From assembly GCF_009497775.1 (NCBI RefSeq), contig NZ_CP031012.1, positions 496,001-560,000 on the forward strand: DNA of 64,000 nt. The letters are read 5' to 3'. The position numbers and the translations under genes are program-made. Positions 8,273 to 17,310 of this stretch are shown piece after piece (positions within the stretch are counted from its first letter, which is position 1; the number at the start of each line of letters is the position of its first letter). The notes beneath the pieces are model-generated. The model was not told where the DNA came from. It worked only from the letters and a program-made list of their open reading frames with translations, and ran no database searches. The DNA is from Alcaligenes faecalis. GTDB lineage: Bacteria; Pseudomonadota; Gammaproteobacteria; Burkholderiales; Burkholderiaceae_B.

Positions 8273-8881
8273 ATGCGTTCCAACTCCTGTTTTACCCAAT
8301 CATCTGCATTGAATACTGTGCCTGACTCCTCTCTTTCCCTGCCTGACGGCTGCACGTTTCGTCCCCTTCAAAAATCTGAATTGAACCTGCTGTGGTCCAT
8401 AGACCGTAGCGAGCGGATCGACGGTTTGTACGAGCTGCGCGATGGCGTGTTGCACAAGCAAGCGGCTGATATTGATCTGCGCGGTTGGCCGGAAGGCGAC
8501 CCGGAGAAATATCACCCAGAACATGAGGACGCCTTTCATCGCGGCTCCTGGTTCATGGGGGTATTCAAGGGGGATAGCTTGCTGGCTGCTGTGGGTTTGG
8601 ACAGCCTGCCCTTGGGGCCACAGGGAGATTGGCGTCAGCTATTTTTCCTGCATGTCAGCCAGTCCTTGCGTGGGCAGGGGATGGGCGTATGGCTGCTGGA
8701 TCAGGCTAAAAAGCAGGCTGTGGAGTGGGGCGCGAAGGCGGTCTATGCCTCGGCCACGCCTTCGGTGAATACGGTGGATTTCTATATGGCTCATGGCTTT
8801 GAAATCGCGTCAGAGCCTGATCCCCGTTTGTTCGAGCTGGACCCGGAAGATATCCATTTGCTGTGTTTTCTAGAAGACTAA
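8273..8881 (+). CDS. GNAT-family N-acetyltransferase
   Basis: A 202-residue protein whose C-terminal half has the acetyl-CoA-binding GNAT core: FFLHVSQSLRGQGMGVWLLD matches the R/Q-x-x-G-x-G/A loop, and the end (VDFYMAHGFEIASEPDP) matches motif B. The N-terminal 60 residues are less typical. The substrate is unknown. The ATG at 8273 is chosen over TTG 8231, but no strong ribosome binding site decides it. It is convergent with dld and separated from the upstream reductase by about 50 bases. Confidence 0.75.
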   Translation: MRSNSCFTQSSALNTVPDSSLSLPDGCTFRPLQKSELNLLWSIDRSERIDGLYELRDGVLHKQAADIDLRGWPEGDPEKYHPEHEDAFHRGSWFMGVFKGDSLLAAVGLDSLPLGPQGDWRQLFFLHVSQSLRGQGMGVWLLDQAKKQAVEWGAKAVYASATPSVNTVDFYMAHGFEIASEPDPRLFELDPEDIHLLCFLED

Positions 8882-8907
8882 GACCTGATCTATATATTAA
8901 GAGAAAT

Positions 8908-10629
8908 TTAGTCGTGCTTTCCGCCGCAGCATACACTCCACCATTTGCGGCGTGAGGTGTGGCCGATGCCAGGGTTGAAGGTGTTGGTGGGGTCCAGCTC
9001 GCGGTAAAAACCGGCCAAGGCAGGTTTGGCGATATACAGGTGGCCTACATTGTGCTCGGCCGGATATTCGGCACGGCGTTCATCCAGCAGCTTCCACATG
9101 CGGTGTTCCATATCCAGAGGAACCACGCCTTTCTTGACGATGTAGTCCTGGTGGAACACGTGGCACAGGAAGTGGCCGTAGTAGAGCTTGTGGATGATGT
9201 CTTTTTCCATATCGTCCGGCAGTTGCTCCACCCATTCCTTATCGTTGCGGCGCAAGGCAATGTCCAGAGCCACAATATCTTCCACGCTGTCGGGGTGAGC
9301 CTCGCGGTAGCGGATGGCGGCACCGGCAATGGCAAAGCGGTGCAGGAAGGCTTTGCGACCTTCTTCGGCATCGCACTCAAAATAGGCCCCTTGCTGGCTG
9401 CCTTCAAATTGCTGGCTTAGAAATTCGCGCGTGGCCTGGGCGGTGTCGTTGGAGACACGCAGCAACAGGTGGTGCTCGAAACGGTCGCGCCATTCACGCA
9501 TACGCGGCGGCAGGTGACTGGGCAGGCGGTTCATGATTGCCTGGATGACGCGATCGGTGACGCCACGCCAGCCAAAGCGTTCAAAAAAACCATCGACACG
9601 GCTTTTCATTGCAAAGGCGGACGGCACTTTAGCCGTACCAAAACGGTCGATCAGCAAGAAGGTGTCTTTGCCGTACTGCTCGCCAATATCGTAGGCGGTA
9701 CGGTGGATGTACTCACCCGCAATCGGCAGGCGGGGCAGATCCGTCAGCAGGTGACGGCGTACGGCAGTCAGCTCATCCGGGTCATTGGTGCCGATGTAGA
9801 AAACGGTACTGGCTTCTTTGGGGAAGGTATCCAGACGCACGGCAAAAATGCACAGCTTGCCTGCCGAGCCAGAGGCTTCATACAGGCGTGAAGGGTCGGC
9901 ATTGAAACGGGCCGGGGTCTGGGCATCCACGTCGCGCACATCTTCGGCGTAGCGTGGGTCGCTGGCCTTGCGTTCCGGGTCGTTGACGATGTCCGCAACA
10001 CTGTATTTGCCTTGTTCCAGGCGGCTCAGAATTTCTTCCGGAGTATCCCCCAGATTGATGCCCAGGTGATTGACCAGTTGCAGGGTGCCATCGTCCAGCA
10101 CTTGCGCGTATAGCGTCAATTCCGTGTAGGCCGGGCCGCGTCGTACCAGCGCACCGCCGGAGTTGTTGCAGACCCCGCCCAGCACAGATGCGCCGATACA
10201 CGAGGAGCCAATCACTGAGTGGGGTTCACGCTCCAGCGGGGCCAGGGTCTGTTCCAGACGGTCCAGCGTGGCACCGGGCAGGCAGACAACCTGCTCGCCA
10301 TCGTTGATGACCTGTATGCCTTGCAAACGCATGGTGTTCATCAGCACGATGTCGCGGTCGTAGTCGTCCCCGTCGGGGGTGGAGCCACCCGTCAGGCCGG
10401 TGTTGGCCGCTTGCATGATCACGATGCAGTCGGCGGCGACGGCGGCTTGCAGGCTGCGCCATTGTTCCAGCAGCGTTCCGGGCCGTACCACGGCCAACAC
10501 TTTGCCTTCACCCGTGCGGTGGCCCTTGCGGTAACGACGCGTGCTGCGGTCGTCCGTCAGGACATGAGGGTTGCCGACAATAGAGCGCAGTTGCTGCAGC
10601 AAGTCCGCAGCGCTGGTGGAAACTGACAT
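8908..10629 (-). CDS. dld: quinone-dependent D-lactate dehydrogenase
   Basis: A 573-residue membrane-associated FAD enzyme that oxidises D-lactate to pyruvate and passes electrons to quinone. The FAD domain carries ANTGLTGGSTPDGDDYDRDI and IGSSCIGASVLGGVCNNSGG, as in E. coli Dld (571 residues). The C-terminal membrane-binding part includes HRMWKLLDERRAEYPAEHNVGHLY (shortened here as HRMWKLLDERRAEYPAEHN). The start at 10629 lies two bases past the lldD stop, with AGGAGT inside the lldD end serving as ribosome binding site, so translation is probably coupled. It is the last gene of the lactate operon. Confidence 0.94.
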   Translation of the reverse strand: MSVSTSAADLLQQLRSIVGNPHVLTDDRSTRRYRKGHRTGEGKVLAVVRPGTLLEQWRSLQAAVAADCIVIMQAANTGLTGGSTPDGDDYDRDIVLMNTMRLQGIQVINDGEQVVCLPGATLDRLEQTLAPLEREPHSVIGSSCIGASVLGGVCNNSGGALVRRGPAYTELTLYAQVLDDGTLQLVNHLGINLGDTPEEILSRLEQGKYSVADIVNDPERKASDPRYAEDVRDVDAQTPARFNADPSRLYEASGSAGKLCIFAVRLDTFPKEASTVFYIGTNDPDELTAVRRHLLTDLPRLPIAGEYIHRTAYDIGEQYGKDTFLLIDRFGTAKVPSAFAMKSRVDGFFERFGWRGVTDRVIQAIMNRLPSHLPPRMREWRDRFEHHLLLRVSNDTAQATREFLSQQFEGSQQGAYFECDAEEGRKAFLHRFAIAGAAIRYREAHPDSVEDIVALDIALRRNDKEWVEQLPDDMEKDIIHKLYYGHFLCHVFHQDYIVKKGVVPLDMEHRMWKLLDERRAEYPAEHNVGHLYIAKPALAGFYRELDPTNTFNPGIGHTSRRKWWSVCCGGKHD

Positions 10630-10631
10630 GG

Positions 10632-11771
10632 TCAAGACTCCTGTACAAGCAGGTCAGAGGTGATCTGGGAAATGCTGCTGACACTGGTCAGCGTCATGGC
10701 GACCCGAATTTCTTTTTCAATGAGGCCGAGCAGGTGGTCCACGCCGGATTGTCCGGCGGCGGCCAGCGCATAAATGTAGGCACGGCCCAGCATGGCAGCG
10801 TCGGCACCCAGGGCAATCATGCGCACCACGTCCAGGCCGCTGCGGATACCGGAGTCCGCCAGAATCTTGATCTGGCCTTTGACGGCATCGGCAATGGCGG
10901 GCAGCGCACGGGCCGAGGACAGAACGCCATCCAGCTGGCGGCCACCGTGGTTGGAGACGATGATGCCGTCGGCACCAAAGCGCACGGCATCGCGCGCGTC
11001 ATCGGGGTCCAGAATGCCTTTGATGACCATCGGGCCTTTCCAGAATTCGCGTATCCACTCCAGATCTTTCCAGGAAATGGAGGGGTCGAAGTTCGCGCCC
11101 AGATAGCCCATATAGTCTTCCAGACCCGTAGGCTTGCCCAGGTATCGCGAGATATTGCCCAGATCGTGCGGGCGACCCAGCAGACCGACATCCCAGGCCC
11201 AGCGCGGGTGCATGACCGCTTGTGCATAGCGACGCAGGGCAGCGTTCGGGCCGCTCATTCCCGAATGCGCATCGCGGTAACGTGCGCCGGGTACGGGCAT
11301 GTCCACGGTAAAGACCAAAGTGCTGCAACCTGCGGCTTGCGCACGTTCCAGCGCATTGCGCATGAAACCGCGGTCTTTCAGTACATACAGCTGAAACCAC
11401 ATGGGCCGTTTCAGGCGCGGGGCCACTTCCTCGATCGGGCAGACCGATACGCTGGACATGGTGAAAGGAATGCCATGTGCATCGGCCGCCTGGGCCGCTT
11501 GAACTTCACCTCGACGCGCGTACATGCCTGTCAGACCTACCGGGGACAGGGCCACCGGCATGGACAGCTTTTCACCAAACAAATCGATGCTGGTGTCCAG
11601 CTGGCTCATGTCCTTCAGAACACGCTGGCGCAGGGCGACGTCAGCCAGATCATCCACATTGCGGCGCAGGGTGTGCTCGGCATAGGCGCCGCCGTCAATG
11701 TAGTGGAACAGGAAAGGAGGCAGTCGTTTTTGGGCGGCACGCCGGTAGTCGGTCGAGGAAGAAATAATCAT
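10632..11771 (-). CDS. lldD: L-lactate dehydrogenase (FMN, quinone-linked)
   Basis: A 379-residue FMN-dependent 2-hydroxyacid dehydrogenase, peripheral to the inner membrane, converting L-lactate to pyruvate. The N-terminus ([28 protein letters not shown]) is that of LldD. The catalytic and phosphate loops [11 protein letters not shown] and [20 protein letters not shown] are intact. Its ATG overlaps the lldR stop in an ATGA, implying translational coupling. Length equals the family norm (about 380-396). Confidence 0.95.
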   Translation of the reverse strand: MIISSSTDYRRAAQKRLPPFLFHYIDGGAYAEHTLRRNVDDLADVALRQRVLKDMSQLDTSIDLFGEKLSMPVALSPVGLTGMYARRGEVQAAQAADAHGIPFTMSSVSVCPIEEVAPRLKRPMWFQLYVLKDRGFMRNALERAQAAGCSTLVFTVDMPVPGARYRDAHSGMSGPNAALRRYAQAVMHPRWAWDVGLLGRPHDLGNISRYLGKPTGLEDYMGYLGANFDPSISWKDLEWIREFWKGPMVIKGILDPDDARDAVRFGADGIIVSNHGGRQLDGVLSSARALPAIADAVKGQIKILADSGIRSGLDVVRMIALGADAAMLGRAYIYALAAAGQSGVDHLLGLIEKEIRVAMTLTSVSSISQITSDLLVQES

Positions 11772-12547
11772 GGCAAGGGGGAGTCGGGTAAGACTGAAGG
11801 AGGTGTCTGCAAGCGTGCAGCACGTTCGCGGCGGGCGAGGTCTTCGTCAGCCTGAAGAAGGGTATTGCGCACATAGCCCAGGTGCTCGTTCACGACGTGG
11901 CGGGCACGAGCCGCGTCGCCATCAATAATGGCTTTGACCAGGGCTTCATGCTGGGCGGTCAGATTGGTAATGGTTTCGGGCGAGTCATGCACGAACATGA
12001 TGATGTCCCGGTTCTGCGTCACGCTGCTGAGCACCAGATCGAACAGCCCGCGCATGACCTGAACCAGCACCAGATTGTGCGAGGCTTCGGCCACAGCCAG
12101 GTGAAACTGGGCATCGGCGCGGGCGGACTGTACGGTATCGCCGCTTTGCTGATAGCGAATCATTTGCTCGAAACATTGCAGGATCTTGTCCTTGTCTTCG
12201 GGCGAGGCGCGCAGGGCAGCGTGCCAGGTGGTACTGCTCTCCAGAGCAATGCGCGCTTCCAGCACGTCGTAACGGTACTGGGGATCGGACAGCATCAAGG
12301 CGGCCAGCGGGTCTACCGAGCGCTGAGTCCACTGCGGTGTCTGGGAGGTCAGGTAAGTGCCCGAGCCCACCTGACTACGCAAAATGCCCTGACTGTTCAG
12401 TTGCTGAATGGCCTCGCGCAGCGAGGCACGCGACACATTCAATTGGGCGGCCAACGTACGCTCGGCGGGCAGTCTTTGCCCCGCCTTGAAATCGCTGGAT
12501 TGAATCAGCGCCAGCAATTGTTGGGCAACGTGATCAGAGAGGCGCAT
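11768..12547 (-). CDS. lldR: FadR-type GntR regulator of lactate operon
   Basis: A 259-residue regulator with an N-terminal winged helix ([15 protein letters not shown], then [20 protein letters not shown]) and a C-terminal FCD ligand domain (about 90-230). The E. coli LldR is 258 residues. The ATG at 12547 gives the expected length; a TTG at 12580 is disfavoured and falls in a hairpin. It lies between lldP and lldD as in E. coli, and two matching operators are present before lldP. L-lactate is the expected effector by analogy. Confidence 0.92.
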   Translation of the reverse strand: MRLSDHVAQQLLALIQSSDFKAGQRLPAERTLAAQLNVSRASLREAIQQLNSQGILRSQVGSGTYLTSQTPQWTQRSVDPLAALMLSDPQYRYDVLEARIALESSTTWHAALRASPEDKDKILQCFEQMIRYQQSGDTVQSARADAQFHLAVAEASHNLVLVQVMRGLFDLVLSSVTQNRDIIMFVHDSPETITNLTAQHEALVKAIIDGDAARARHVVNEHLGYVRNTLLQADEDLARRERAARLQTPPSVLPDSPLP

Positions 12548-12572
12548 AGTTCTTGAGATACCGGAAAAATAA

Positions 12573-12606
12573 ATCTGCAAGGCACGCGTGTACGCGCCTT
12601 GCAGAT
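12573..12606 (-). terminator. terminator-like hairpin inside the lactate operon
   Basis: Arms 12573-12583 and 12596-12606 are exact 11-bp reverse complements with a 12-base loop. On the minus strand the hairpin is followed by TTATTTTT. It lies between the lldP stop and the lldR start, so it could act as a partial terminator lowering lldR-lldD-dld relative to lldP, or as a 3' stabiliser. Confidence 0.7.
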
Positions 12607-12625
12607 GAAGGATGAGGGCGGGCCC

Positions 12626-14293
12626 TTAGGGAATCATCCAAGGTAACACATAGGCTTGCAGTGTAGTCAGCAGGCCAATCAGAACCGCAAAGATCAAACT
12701 GTGTTTCACGGTAAAGCGGAACAGGTCGGATTCTTTCCCGGCCAGACCCACTGCCGCGCAAGCAATGGCAATTGACTGGGGCGAGATCATCTTGCCGGTC
12801 ACGCCACCGGTGGTATTGGCGGCCACCATCAGCACTTCAGGCAGACCCAGCTGCTGTGCCGTGGTTGCCTGCAAGGCACCAAACAAGGCGTTGGCAGAGG
12901 TGTCGGAGCCGGTCAGGAACACACCAATCCAGCCCAGGAATGGTGAGAAGAAGGTGAAGGCTTTGCCGGTGTGAGCCAGGGCCAGCGCCAGGGTGGCGGA
13001 CAGGCCGGAGTAGTTGGCGATAAAGGCGAAGGCCAGCACCATGCCAATCGAGTAGATCGGTACAGCCAGTTCCTTGAGGGTTTCGCCCAAAGTCTCGATG
13101 GCTTTGGCAGGCTTCATGCGCAGCAGAACAATGGTCAGCAAGGCGGCAATCAGAATGGCGGTGCCGGTGGCAGACAGCCAGTTAAAGGAGTAGACCGCGC
13201 CGTAAGGAGTAGCCGAGGCCACCACTGGAGGCGCCTTGTCGACCAGGTTGTGCAGGAAGGGCACAGGAATGTTCACGATGGTCGAAGCCAGCGGGCCATT
13301 GGCGGCAAACAAGGCCTTGAAGGGCTGCACGCTCCAGATCGTGACCATGGCAGTCAGGATGATGAAGGGCGACCAGGCTTTGATGATGCGGCCTGTGGTC
13401 AGCACGGTAGGAGCTTTATCGGCCAGATTGTCCTGGGCAGGCGAGCCTTCTTGCGTGTCAAAACGGAAGATGCGCTTGGGTTGCCACACTTTCAGGAACA
13501 GGGTCAGCACGACCAGAGACACCAGGGCCGAGGTAATGTCCGGCAGTTCGGGGCCAATGTAGTTGGCTGTCAGGAACTGCACAATGGCAAAGGAGCCACC
13601 ACCGACCAGCACAGCAGGCCAGGTTTCCTTGATACCGCGCCAGCCGTCCATGATGGCCATCAGCCAGAACAGCACGATGATGGTCATGAAAGGCAGTTGG
13701 CGACCAGCCATCTGGCCGATTTCAAAGGGATCAATACCCGATACCTGACCGGCCACGATGATGGGAATACCCATGGCACCGAAAGCAACCGGGGCCGTAT
13801 TGGCGATCAGGCACAGACCGGCAGCATACAAGGGGCGGAAACCCAGGCCAGCCAGCAAGGCGGCGGTAATCGCAACAGGTGCACCAAAACCGGCTGCCCC
13901 TTCCAGGAAGGCGCCAAAGCAGAAACCTACCAGAATCAGCTGCAGGCGCTGGTCAGGGGTGACGGACAGGATGGAGGCACGAATGATGTCGAACTGGCCG
14001 GTCTTGACCGAAATCTTGTACAGAAAAACGGCGGCCACAATGATCCAGGCAATCGGCCACAGACCATAGAAAAAGCCATACACCACCGAGGCCAGCGCGG
14101 TGGAAACCGGCATGCGATAGAAAAACAGGGCAACGCCCAGGGCCAGCAACACGGTAATCGTGCCTGCCAGATACCCCTTCATGCGCAACTTGGTCAGGGC
14201 CAGGAAAAAAAAGATGATCGGAATGAGAGCGATCAGTGCCGACAGCCAGATATTGCCGGTGGGATCGTATTGCTGCAGCCACGCTTGTTGCAT
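12626..14293 (-). CDS. lldP: L-lactate permease
   Basis: A 555-residue inner-membrane protein of the lactate permease (LctP) family with about 12-14 hydrophobic segments. Typical stretches are [32 protein letters not shown] and, near the end, [20 protein letters not shown]. It imports L-lactate, and probably D-lactate and glycolate, with protons. It is the first gene of the operon lldP-lldR-lldD-dld. A GGAG about ten bases before ATG 14293 serves as ribosome binding site. Confidence 0.95.
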   Translation of the reverse strand: MQQAWLQQYDPTGNIWLSALIALIPIIFFFLALTKLRMKGYLAGTITVLLALGVALFFYRMPVSTALASVVYGFFYGLWPIAWIIVAAVFLYKISVKTGQFDIIRASILSVTPDQRLQLILVGFCFGAFLEGAAGFGAPVAITAALLAGLGFRPLYAAGLCLIANTAPVAFGAMGIPIIVAGQVSGIDPFEIGQMAGRQLPFMTIIVLFWLMAIMDGWRGIKETWPAVLVGGGSFAIVQFLTANYIGPELPDITSALVSLVVLTLFLKVWQPKRIFRFDTQEGSPAQDNLADKAPTVLTTGRIIKAWSPFIILTAMVTIWSVQPFKALFAANGPLASTIVNIPVPFLHNLVDKAPPVVASATPYGAVYSFNWLSATGTAILIAALLTIVLLRMKPAKAIETLGETLKELAVPIYSIGMVLAFAFIANYSGLSATLALALAHTGKAFTFFSPFLGWIGVFLTGSDTSANALFGALQATTAQQLGLPEVLMVAANTTGGVTGKMISPQSIAIACAAVGLAGKESDLFRFTVKHSLIFAVLIGLLTTLQAYVLPWMIP

Positions 14294-14358
14294 GTTGTTC
14301 TATCTCCGCAGGAGCAAGGGGGAGGCGCTTGTATTGCAAGCGAACCTGAAGGTCGTTA

Positions 14359-14375
14359 AATTGGTCTGACCATTT
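14359..14375. promoter_or_regulatory. LldR operator, promoter-proximal
   Basis: TGGTC-T-GACCA (14362-14372) with flanking A/T pairs matches the FadR/LldR-type palindrome. One flanking position is imperfect. It lies about 27 bases downstream of the predicted lldP transcription start. Confidence 0.75.
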
Positions 14376-14400
14376 CTTGAGATCGTCAAGAGCAGAGTGC

Positions 14401-14428
14401 ATTGTATCCAAAGGATTATTTTATTGAA
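14401..14428 (-). promoter_or_regulatory. predicted lldP promoter
   Basis: Reading the minus strand, TTCAAT (14428-14423) and TACAAT (14406-14401) are separated by 16 bases. The predicted start falls near 14394, between the two LldR operators. Confidence 0.5.
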
Positions 14429-14478
14429 TGTCAGTGTTTACCCTAGTTATTTAAGACTCAATGGTTTTTTTGCGAATT

Positions 14479-14495
14479 AATTGGTCAGACCAATT
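14479..14495. promoter_or_regulatory. LldR operator, distal
   Basis: AATTGGTC-A-GACCAATT is a perfect 17-bp palindrome sharing its core with the proximal site. Its centre is 120 bp from the centre of the proximal site and about 93 bases upstream of the predicted lldP start. Confidence 0.8.
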
Positions 14496-14667
14496 TGAGC
14501 AAAAAGAGCCAGACAAGCCGTTTCAGGGCTCAGGGCTGTTCGATTAATTTGCAGAGAAAAATCCGGGCAGGTGCTGGCCGGGCGGCTGGGTGAGCGGCAG
14601 TGGATTGGGTTACGCTGTAGCCCGTTTCTTGAAATGTCTTGCTACGTCAAAAACAGGAAAGCGGCCC

Positions 14668-14697
14668 TTGCAAAAAATGATATTGAGAATCATTATC
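14668..14697 (+). promoter_or_regulatory. Fur box over a predicted promoter
   Basis: Positions 14679-14697 match the 19-bp Fur consensus (GATAATGATAATCATTATC) at 17 positions. A candidate promoter, TTGCAA (14668-14673) and CATTAT (14691-14696) with 17-base spacing, is covered by the box in its spacer and -10 region. Iron-dependent repression of the downstream regulator gene is predicted. Confidence 0.75.
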
Positions 14698-14715
14698 GAA
14701 GATGTGAACTAAGTG

Positions 14716-14725
14716 ACTAATTAGT
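14716..14725. promoter_or_regulatory. short palindrome downstream of the Fur box
   Basis: ACTAATTAGT is a perfect 10-bp palindrome lying between the predicted promoter and the TetR-fusion start, so it could be an autoregulatory operator. It is short enough to be chance. Confidence 0.3.
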
Positions 14726-14798
14726 AGAGTCTCTTAAATTAAATAAGAAGCAGCGGCGGGGGATCCGCACCGCTGCGATCAAAAGGGTCAACGTAGAT

Positions 14799-15812
14799 AT
14801 GCAAACCCCTCAGGCGCCCGCGCCTCGCGGACGTCCTCCCACCATTACCCGAGCACGGATTGCCGATGCGGGTATTCAGATTGGCCTGCCCAATATCACC
14901 TTTGTGGGTGTGGCAACTGCTTTGGGTGTCAGCCAGATGGCGCTGTACAAGCATGTGGGCAATCTGGAAGGGCTTAAACAGCTGGTGGCCGAAGAGATTT
15001 TCAGCCGCTGGCAAGTGCCTCGGGCCAAGACCCCGGTTCAAGGCAGCCTGGAAGATTATTTGCAGCTGTTCAGTGCCGCGACACAGGCCTTTGTGAAAGC
15101 CAATCCGGGCATCACGCCTTATGTCATCCGCAGATTGGTGGCGACCCCTTCCATGCTGGACAAGATTCGGGAGCATCAGGAGCACATCGCCCAGGCTTAT
15201 GGCGTGTCCTTCGAGCGCTCGCGTTACTTGATGGGAACGGTGGCGTTTCACTGCCTGGCGGTTGCCGATACGGTCTATGCCGTGGCAGGCCGGGAACCCC
15301 GTGCTGCTGTGGAACGGGTGGTGGAGGAGATCGAGATGGAGGGCATATTGCAATTGGGCATGACAGCCCTGATTCAAGGAGCTTTAGCAATGAATGAGCA
15401 AGATATTTCTCCCAACTTTTCCACCCAGTTTCTGGATACGTCCGCCTTGCCAATGGCGCGGGTGCGCGAGTTCCCTTTGACCATGGAACTGGCCACGCAG
15501 TGGCTGGATGATATGGAAACCCTGATCAAGGCCGAAAAGGAGTTTGTGCTGGTGTACGAAAGCCTGCCCGATCCTTCCACGCCCGGCGACCCGGAAGGGC
15601 GCAAGAAAGCGGTGCTGTGGTTGAAGGCGCATCGCGAAGGTTTTGGCCGCTATTGCCGCGGAATTGTGATGATGTGCGACGACGCAGCCAACCTGCCAGC
15701 CTTGCAGGCAATGGTGGAGCCTTTGGAAAAGGTCTATCGCGTGCCCGGTGGCGTGGCTTCCAATCCTGACGAGCTGCGTGCCTTCATCCAGAAATGGGTT
15801 ACGCCTAATTAA
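14799..15812 (+). CDS. TetR regulator fused to an unrecognised C-terminal domain
   Basis: A 337-residue protein. Residues about 18-65 form a TetR helix-turn-helix (TRARIADAGIQIGL, then VATALGVSQMALYKHVGNLE) and residues to about 195 look like a normal TetR ligand domain. From M198 a separate 140-residue domain follows, with conserved-looking stretches EKEFVLVYESLPDPSTPGD, RKKAVLWLKAHREGFGRYCR and GIVMMCDDAAN. I do not recognise this domain. The internal ATG at 15390 is in frame and preceded by AAGGAG with an eight-base gap, so a second, shorter product is likely. A strong Fur box lies upstream. It is divergent from lldP but probably unrelated to lactate. Confidence 0.8.
   Translation: MQTPQAPAPRGRPPTITRARIADAGIQIGLPNITFVGVATALGVSQMALYKHVGNLEGLKQLVAEEIFSRWQVPRAKTPVQGSLEDYLQLFSAATQAFVKANPGITPYVIRRLVATPSMLDKIREHQEHIAQAYGVSFERSRYLMGTVAFHCLAVADTVYAVAGREPRAAVERVVEEIEMEGILQLGMTALIQGALAMNEQDISPNFSTQFLDTSALPMARVREFPLTMELATQWLDDMETLIKAEKEFVLVYESLPDPSTPGDPEGRKKAVLWLKAHREGFGRYCRGIVMMCDDAANLPALQAMVEPLEKVYRVPGGVASNPDELRAFIQKWVTPN
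15376..15392 (+). promoter_or_regulatory. internal in-frame ribosome binding site and start
   Basis: AAGGAG (15376-15381), eight bases, then ATG at 15390, exactly at the boundary between the TetR part and the C-terminal domain. No stop codon separates the two, so full-length fusion and free C-terminal domain could both be made. Confidence 0.6.
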
Positions 15813-15874
15813 TTTCGGCAAGCCCGTCGCCAGATCGCTGTTTTCTGCCGATCTGAGATTTCGCCCGCTTCTCC

Positions 15875-15913
15875 AACCGCTGACAGTCCTTCGGGAGAGT
15901 CAGCGGTTTTTTT
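15875..15913 (+). terminator. intrinsic terminator after the TetR fusion
   Basis: AACCGCTGAC (15875-15884) pairs with GTCAGCGGTT (15899-15908), followed by a T-run to 15913. Confidence 0.85.
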
Positions 15914-15978
15914 ATGGCTGTTAGGGCTAATGATTAGTTGCCTACGTGTTTTCCCCGGTATCAAATCCAAGTCTTTGG

Positions 15979-16007
15979 TATGACAATACGATCATTGTCA
16001 TAACAAT
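15979..16007. promoter_or_regulatory. overlapping palindromes before the SRPBCC-ABC operon
   Basis: TATGACAAT (15979-15987) and ATTGTCATA (15994-16002) are exact 9-bp arms around six bases. The right arm also forms ATTGT-CATA-ACAAT (15994-16007). The cluster lies 27 bases before the first gene and overlaps a weak promoter-like TTGGTA/TCATAA pair. The GntR regulator at 19175 is the obvious candidate binder. Confidence 0.55.
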
Positions 16008-16034
16008 ATGATTTTTACCCACAGGAGCATGTAC

Positions 16035-16463
16035 GTGAGAGATCCACATTGTCATTCCAGCAGCATCTTGGTTGAACGCTCTGCCGCCGAAGCCTTCGAG
16101 ATCATGTCCGACGGTATCAAGCAAGGCCAATGGGCCTGGGGTAGCGCCAATCGCAGTGAAGTGGAGCCGGGCCTGTTCAAGGGCACCTCGGTTTTTTCCG
16201 GCATGGATACCTATGTCAGCCTGGATGTGGACCATCAACGTTTCCAGGTGGATTACTCGGTCGGTGCCAGCAAGGAAGCCATGCAGTTTCGCAATATGTC
16301 CCGCGTCATTCCCGGTGATCTGCTCAAGATCGGGGCCGACAAGTGCGTGGTCACCTTGCTGACCTGGCGTTTGGCTACCCAAAGTGATGCGGCCTGGGAA
16401 CAGATGTCCTGCGTGCACGAGGCGGAAATGTTCCTGATCAAAGGTCTGCTGGAAAGGAAGTAA
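16035..16463 (+). CDS. SRPBCC (START-like) domain protein
   Basis: A 142-residue soluble protein beginning with GTG 16035, which follows AGGAGC by six bases; ATG 16008 and 16029 give worse spacing. The pattern SSSILVERSAAEAFEIMSD at the N-terminus, an alternation of beta strands, and a long C-terminal helix with HEAEMFLIKGLLE fit the SRPBCC/polyketide-cyclase-like fold, which binds hydrophobic or aromatic ligands. It has no obvious catalytic residues. It is the first gene of an operon with an ABC importer, suggesting that it handles the imported compound. Function otherwise unknown. Confidence 0.7.
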   Translation: MRDPHCHSSSILVERSAAEAFEIMSDGIKQGQWAWGSANRSEVEPGLFKGTSVFSGMDTYVSLDVDHQRFQVDYSVGASKEAMQFRNMSRVIPGDLLKIGADKCVVTLLTWRLATQSDAAWEQMSCVHEAEMFLIKGLLERK

Positions 16464-16518
16464 TTCCTTTCGTACCGGGCGCAAAAACCGATTAGCCAGA
16501 CGCATCAAAGGAGGATGT

Positions 16519-17310
16519 ATGGGGGGGCAAGCGGCAATACAGCTACGGGATGTATCGATCAACTATGGCAGTCAAACCATTGTGTCGGGTGTGGACTTGT
16601 CCATCGAAGCCGGGGAGTTTGTCTGCTTGCTCGGGCCCAGTGGCTGCGGGAAATCCACCATTCTTAGCGCCATCGCGGGGTTCATTCCGGTGCAGGGCCA
16701 GATTCTGTCTTACGGGGAGCCGGTGCATGGCCCTTCGGTAGAGCGGGGCGTGGTGTTCCAGAACTCGGAGGTTCTGTTTCCCTGGCTGACGGTTCAGGAA
16801 AATGTGGAATACGGGCTGAAAATTAAAAAAGTAGGGCCCAGGGAACGGGCAGAAGCCGCCCGGCATTTTATTGATCTGGTCGGGCTGGGGGGAGCCTTGC
16901 ACAAGTTTCCCAAAGAGCTCTCGGGTGGAATGCGGCAAAGACTGCAAATGGCCCGCGTGCTGGTCAATGAACCGCGCATTGTGCTGATGGACGAGCCTTT
17001 CGGGGCACTGGACGCGCAAACGCGGGAAGTGATGCAAGAGGAGCTGAGCAATATTCGCAAGAAGACCCGATCCACCATTGTTTTTGTGACGCACGACATT
17101 GGTGAATCCATCTTGTTGGGAGACCGGATTGTGACCATGACGACCGGGCCATTCGCCAGGATCAAATCCAATAGCAAAATCGATCTGGCTTATCCGCGCA
17201 GTTTTCTGGACCCGGCTGTCATTGAATTGCATAACCGGCTGCGCGATGAAATTGGCGAGGAAGTGACCAAGTTTCTCAGTGAGCAAGGTATAGGGAGCAA
17301 AGTGCAATGA
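16519..17310 (+). CDS. ABC transporter ATPase, nitrate/sulfonate/taurine type
   Basis: A 263-residue ATPase with Walker A GPSGCGKST (about 39-47), Q-loop QNSEVLFPWLTVQENV, signature LSGGMRQRLQMAR and Walker B IVLMDEPFGALD. This is the TauB/SsuB branch. AAAGGAGG lies just before the ATG. Its stop overlaps the permease start in an ATGA. It should power uptake by the permease and receptor encoded next. Confidence 0.92.
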   Translation: MGGQAAIQLRDVSINYGSQTIVSGVDLSIEAGEFVCLLGPSGCGKSTILSAIAGFIPVQGQILSYGEPVHGPSVERGVVFQNSEVLFPWLTVQENVEYGLKIKKVGPRERAEAARHFIDLVGLGGALHKFPKELSGGMRQRLQMARVLVNEPRIVLMDEPFGALDAQTREVMQEELSNIRKKTRSTIVFVTHDIGESILLGDRIVTMTTGPFARIKSNSKIDLAYPRSFLDPAVIELHNRLRDEIGEEVTKFLSEQGIGSKVQ

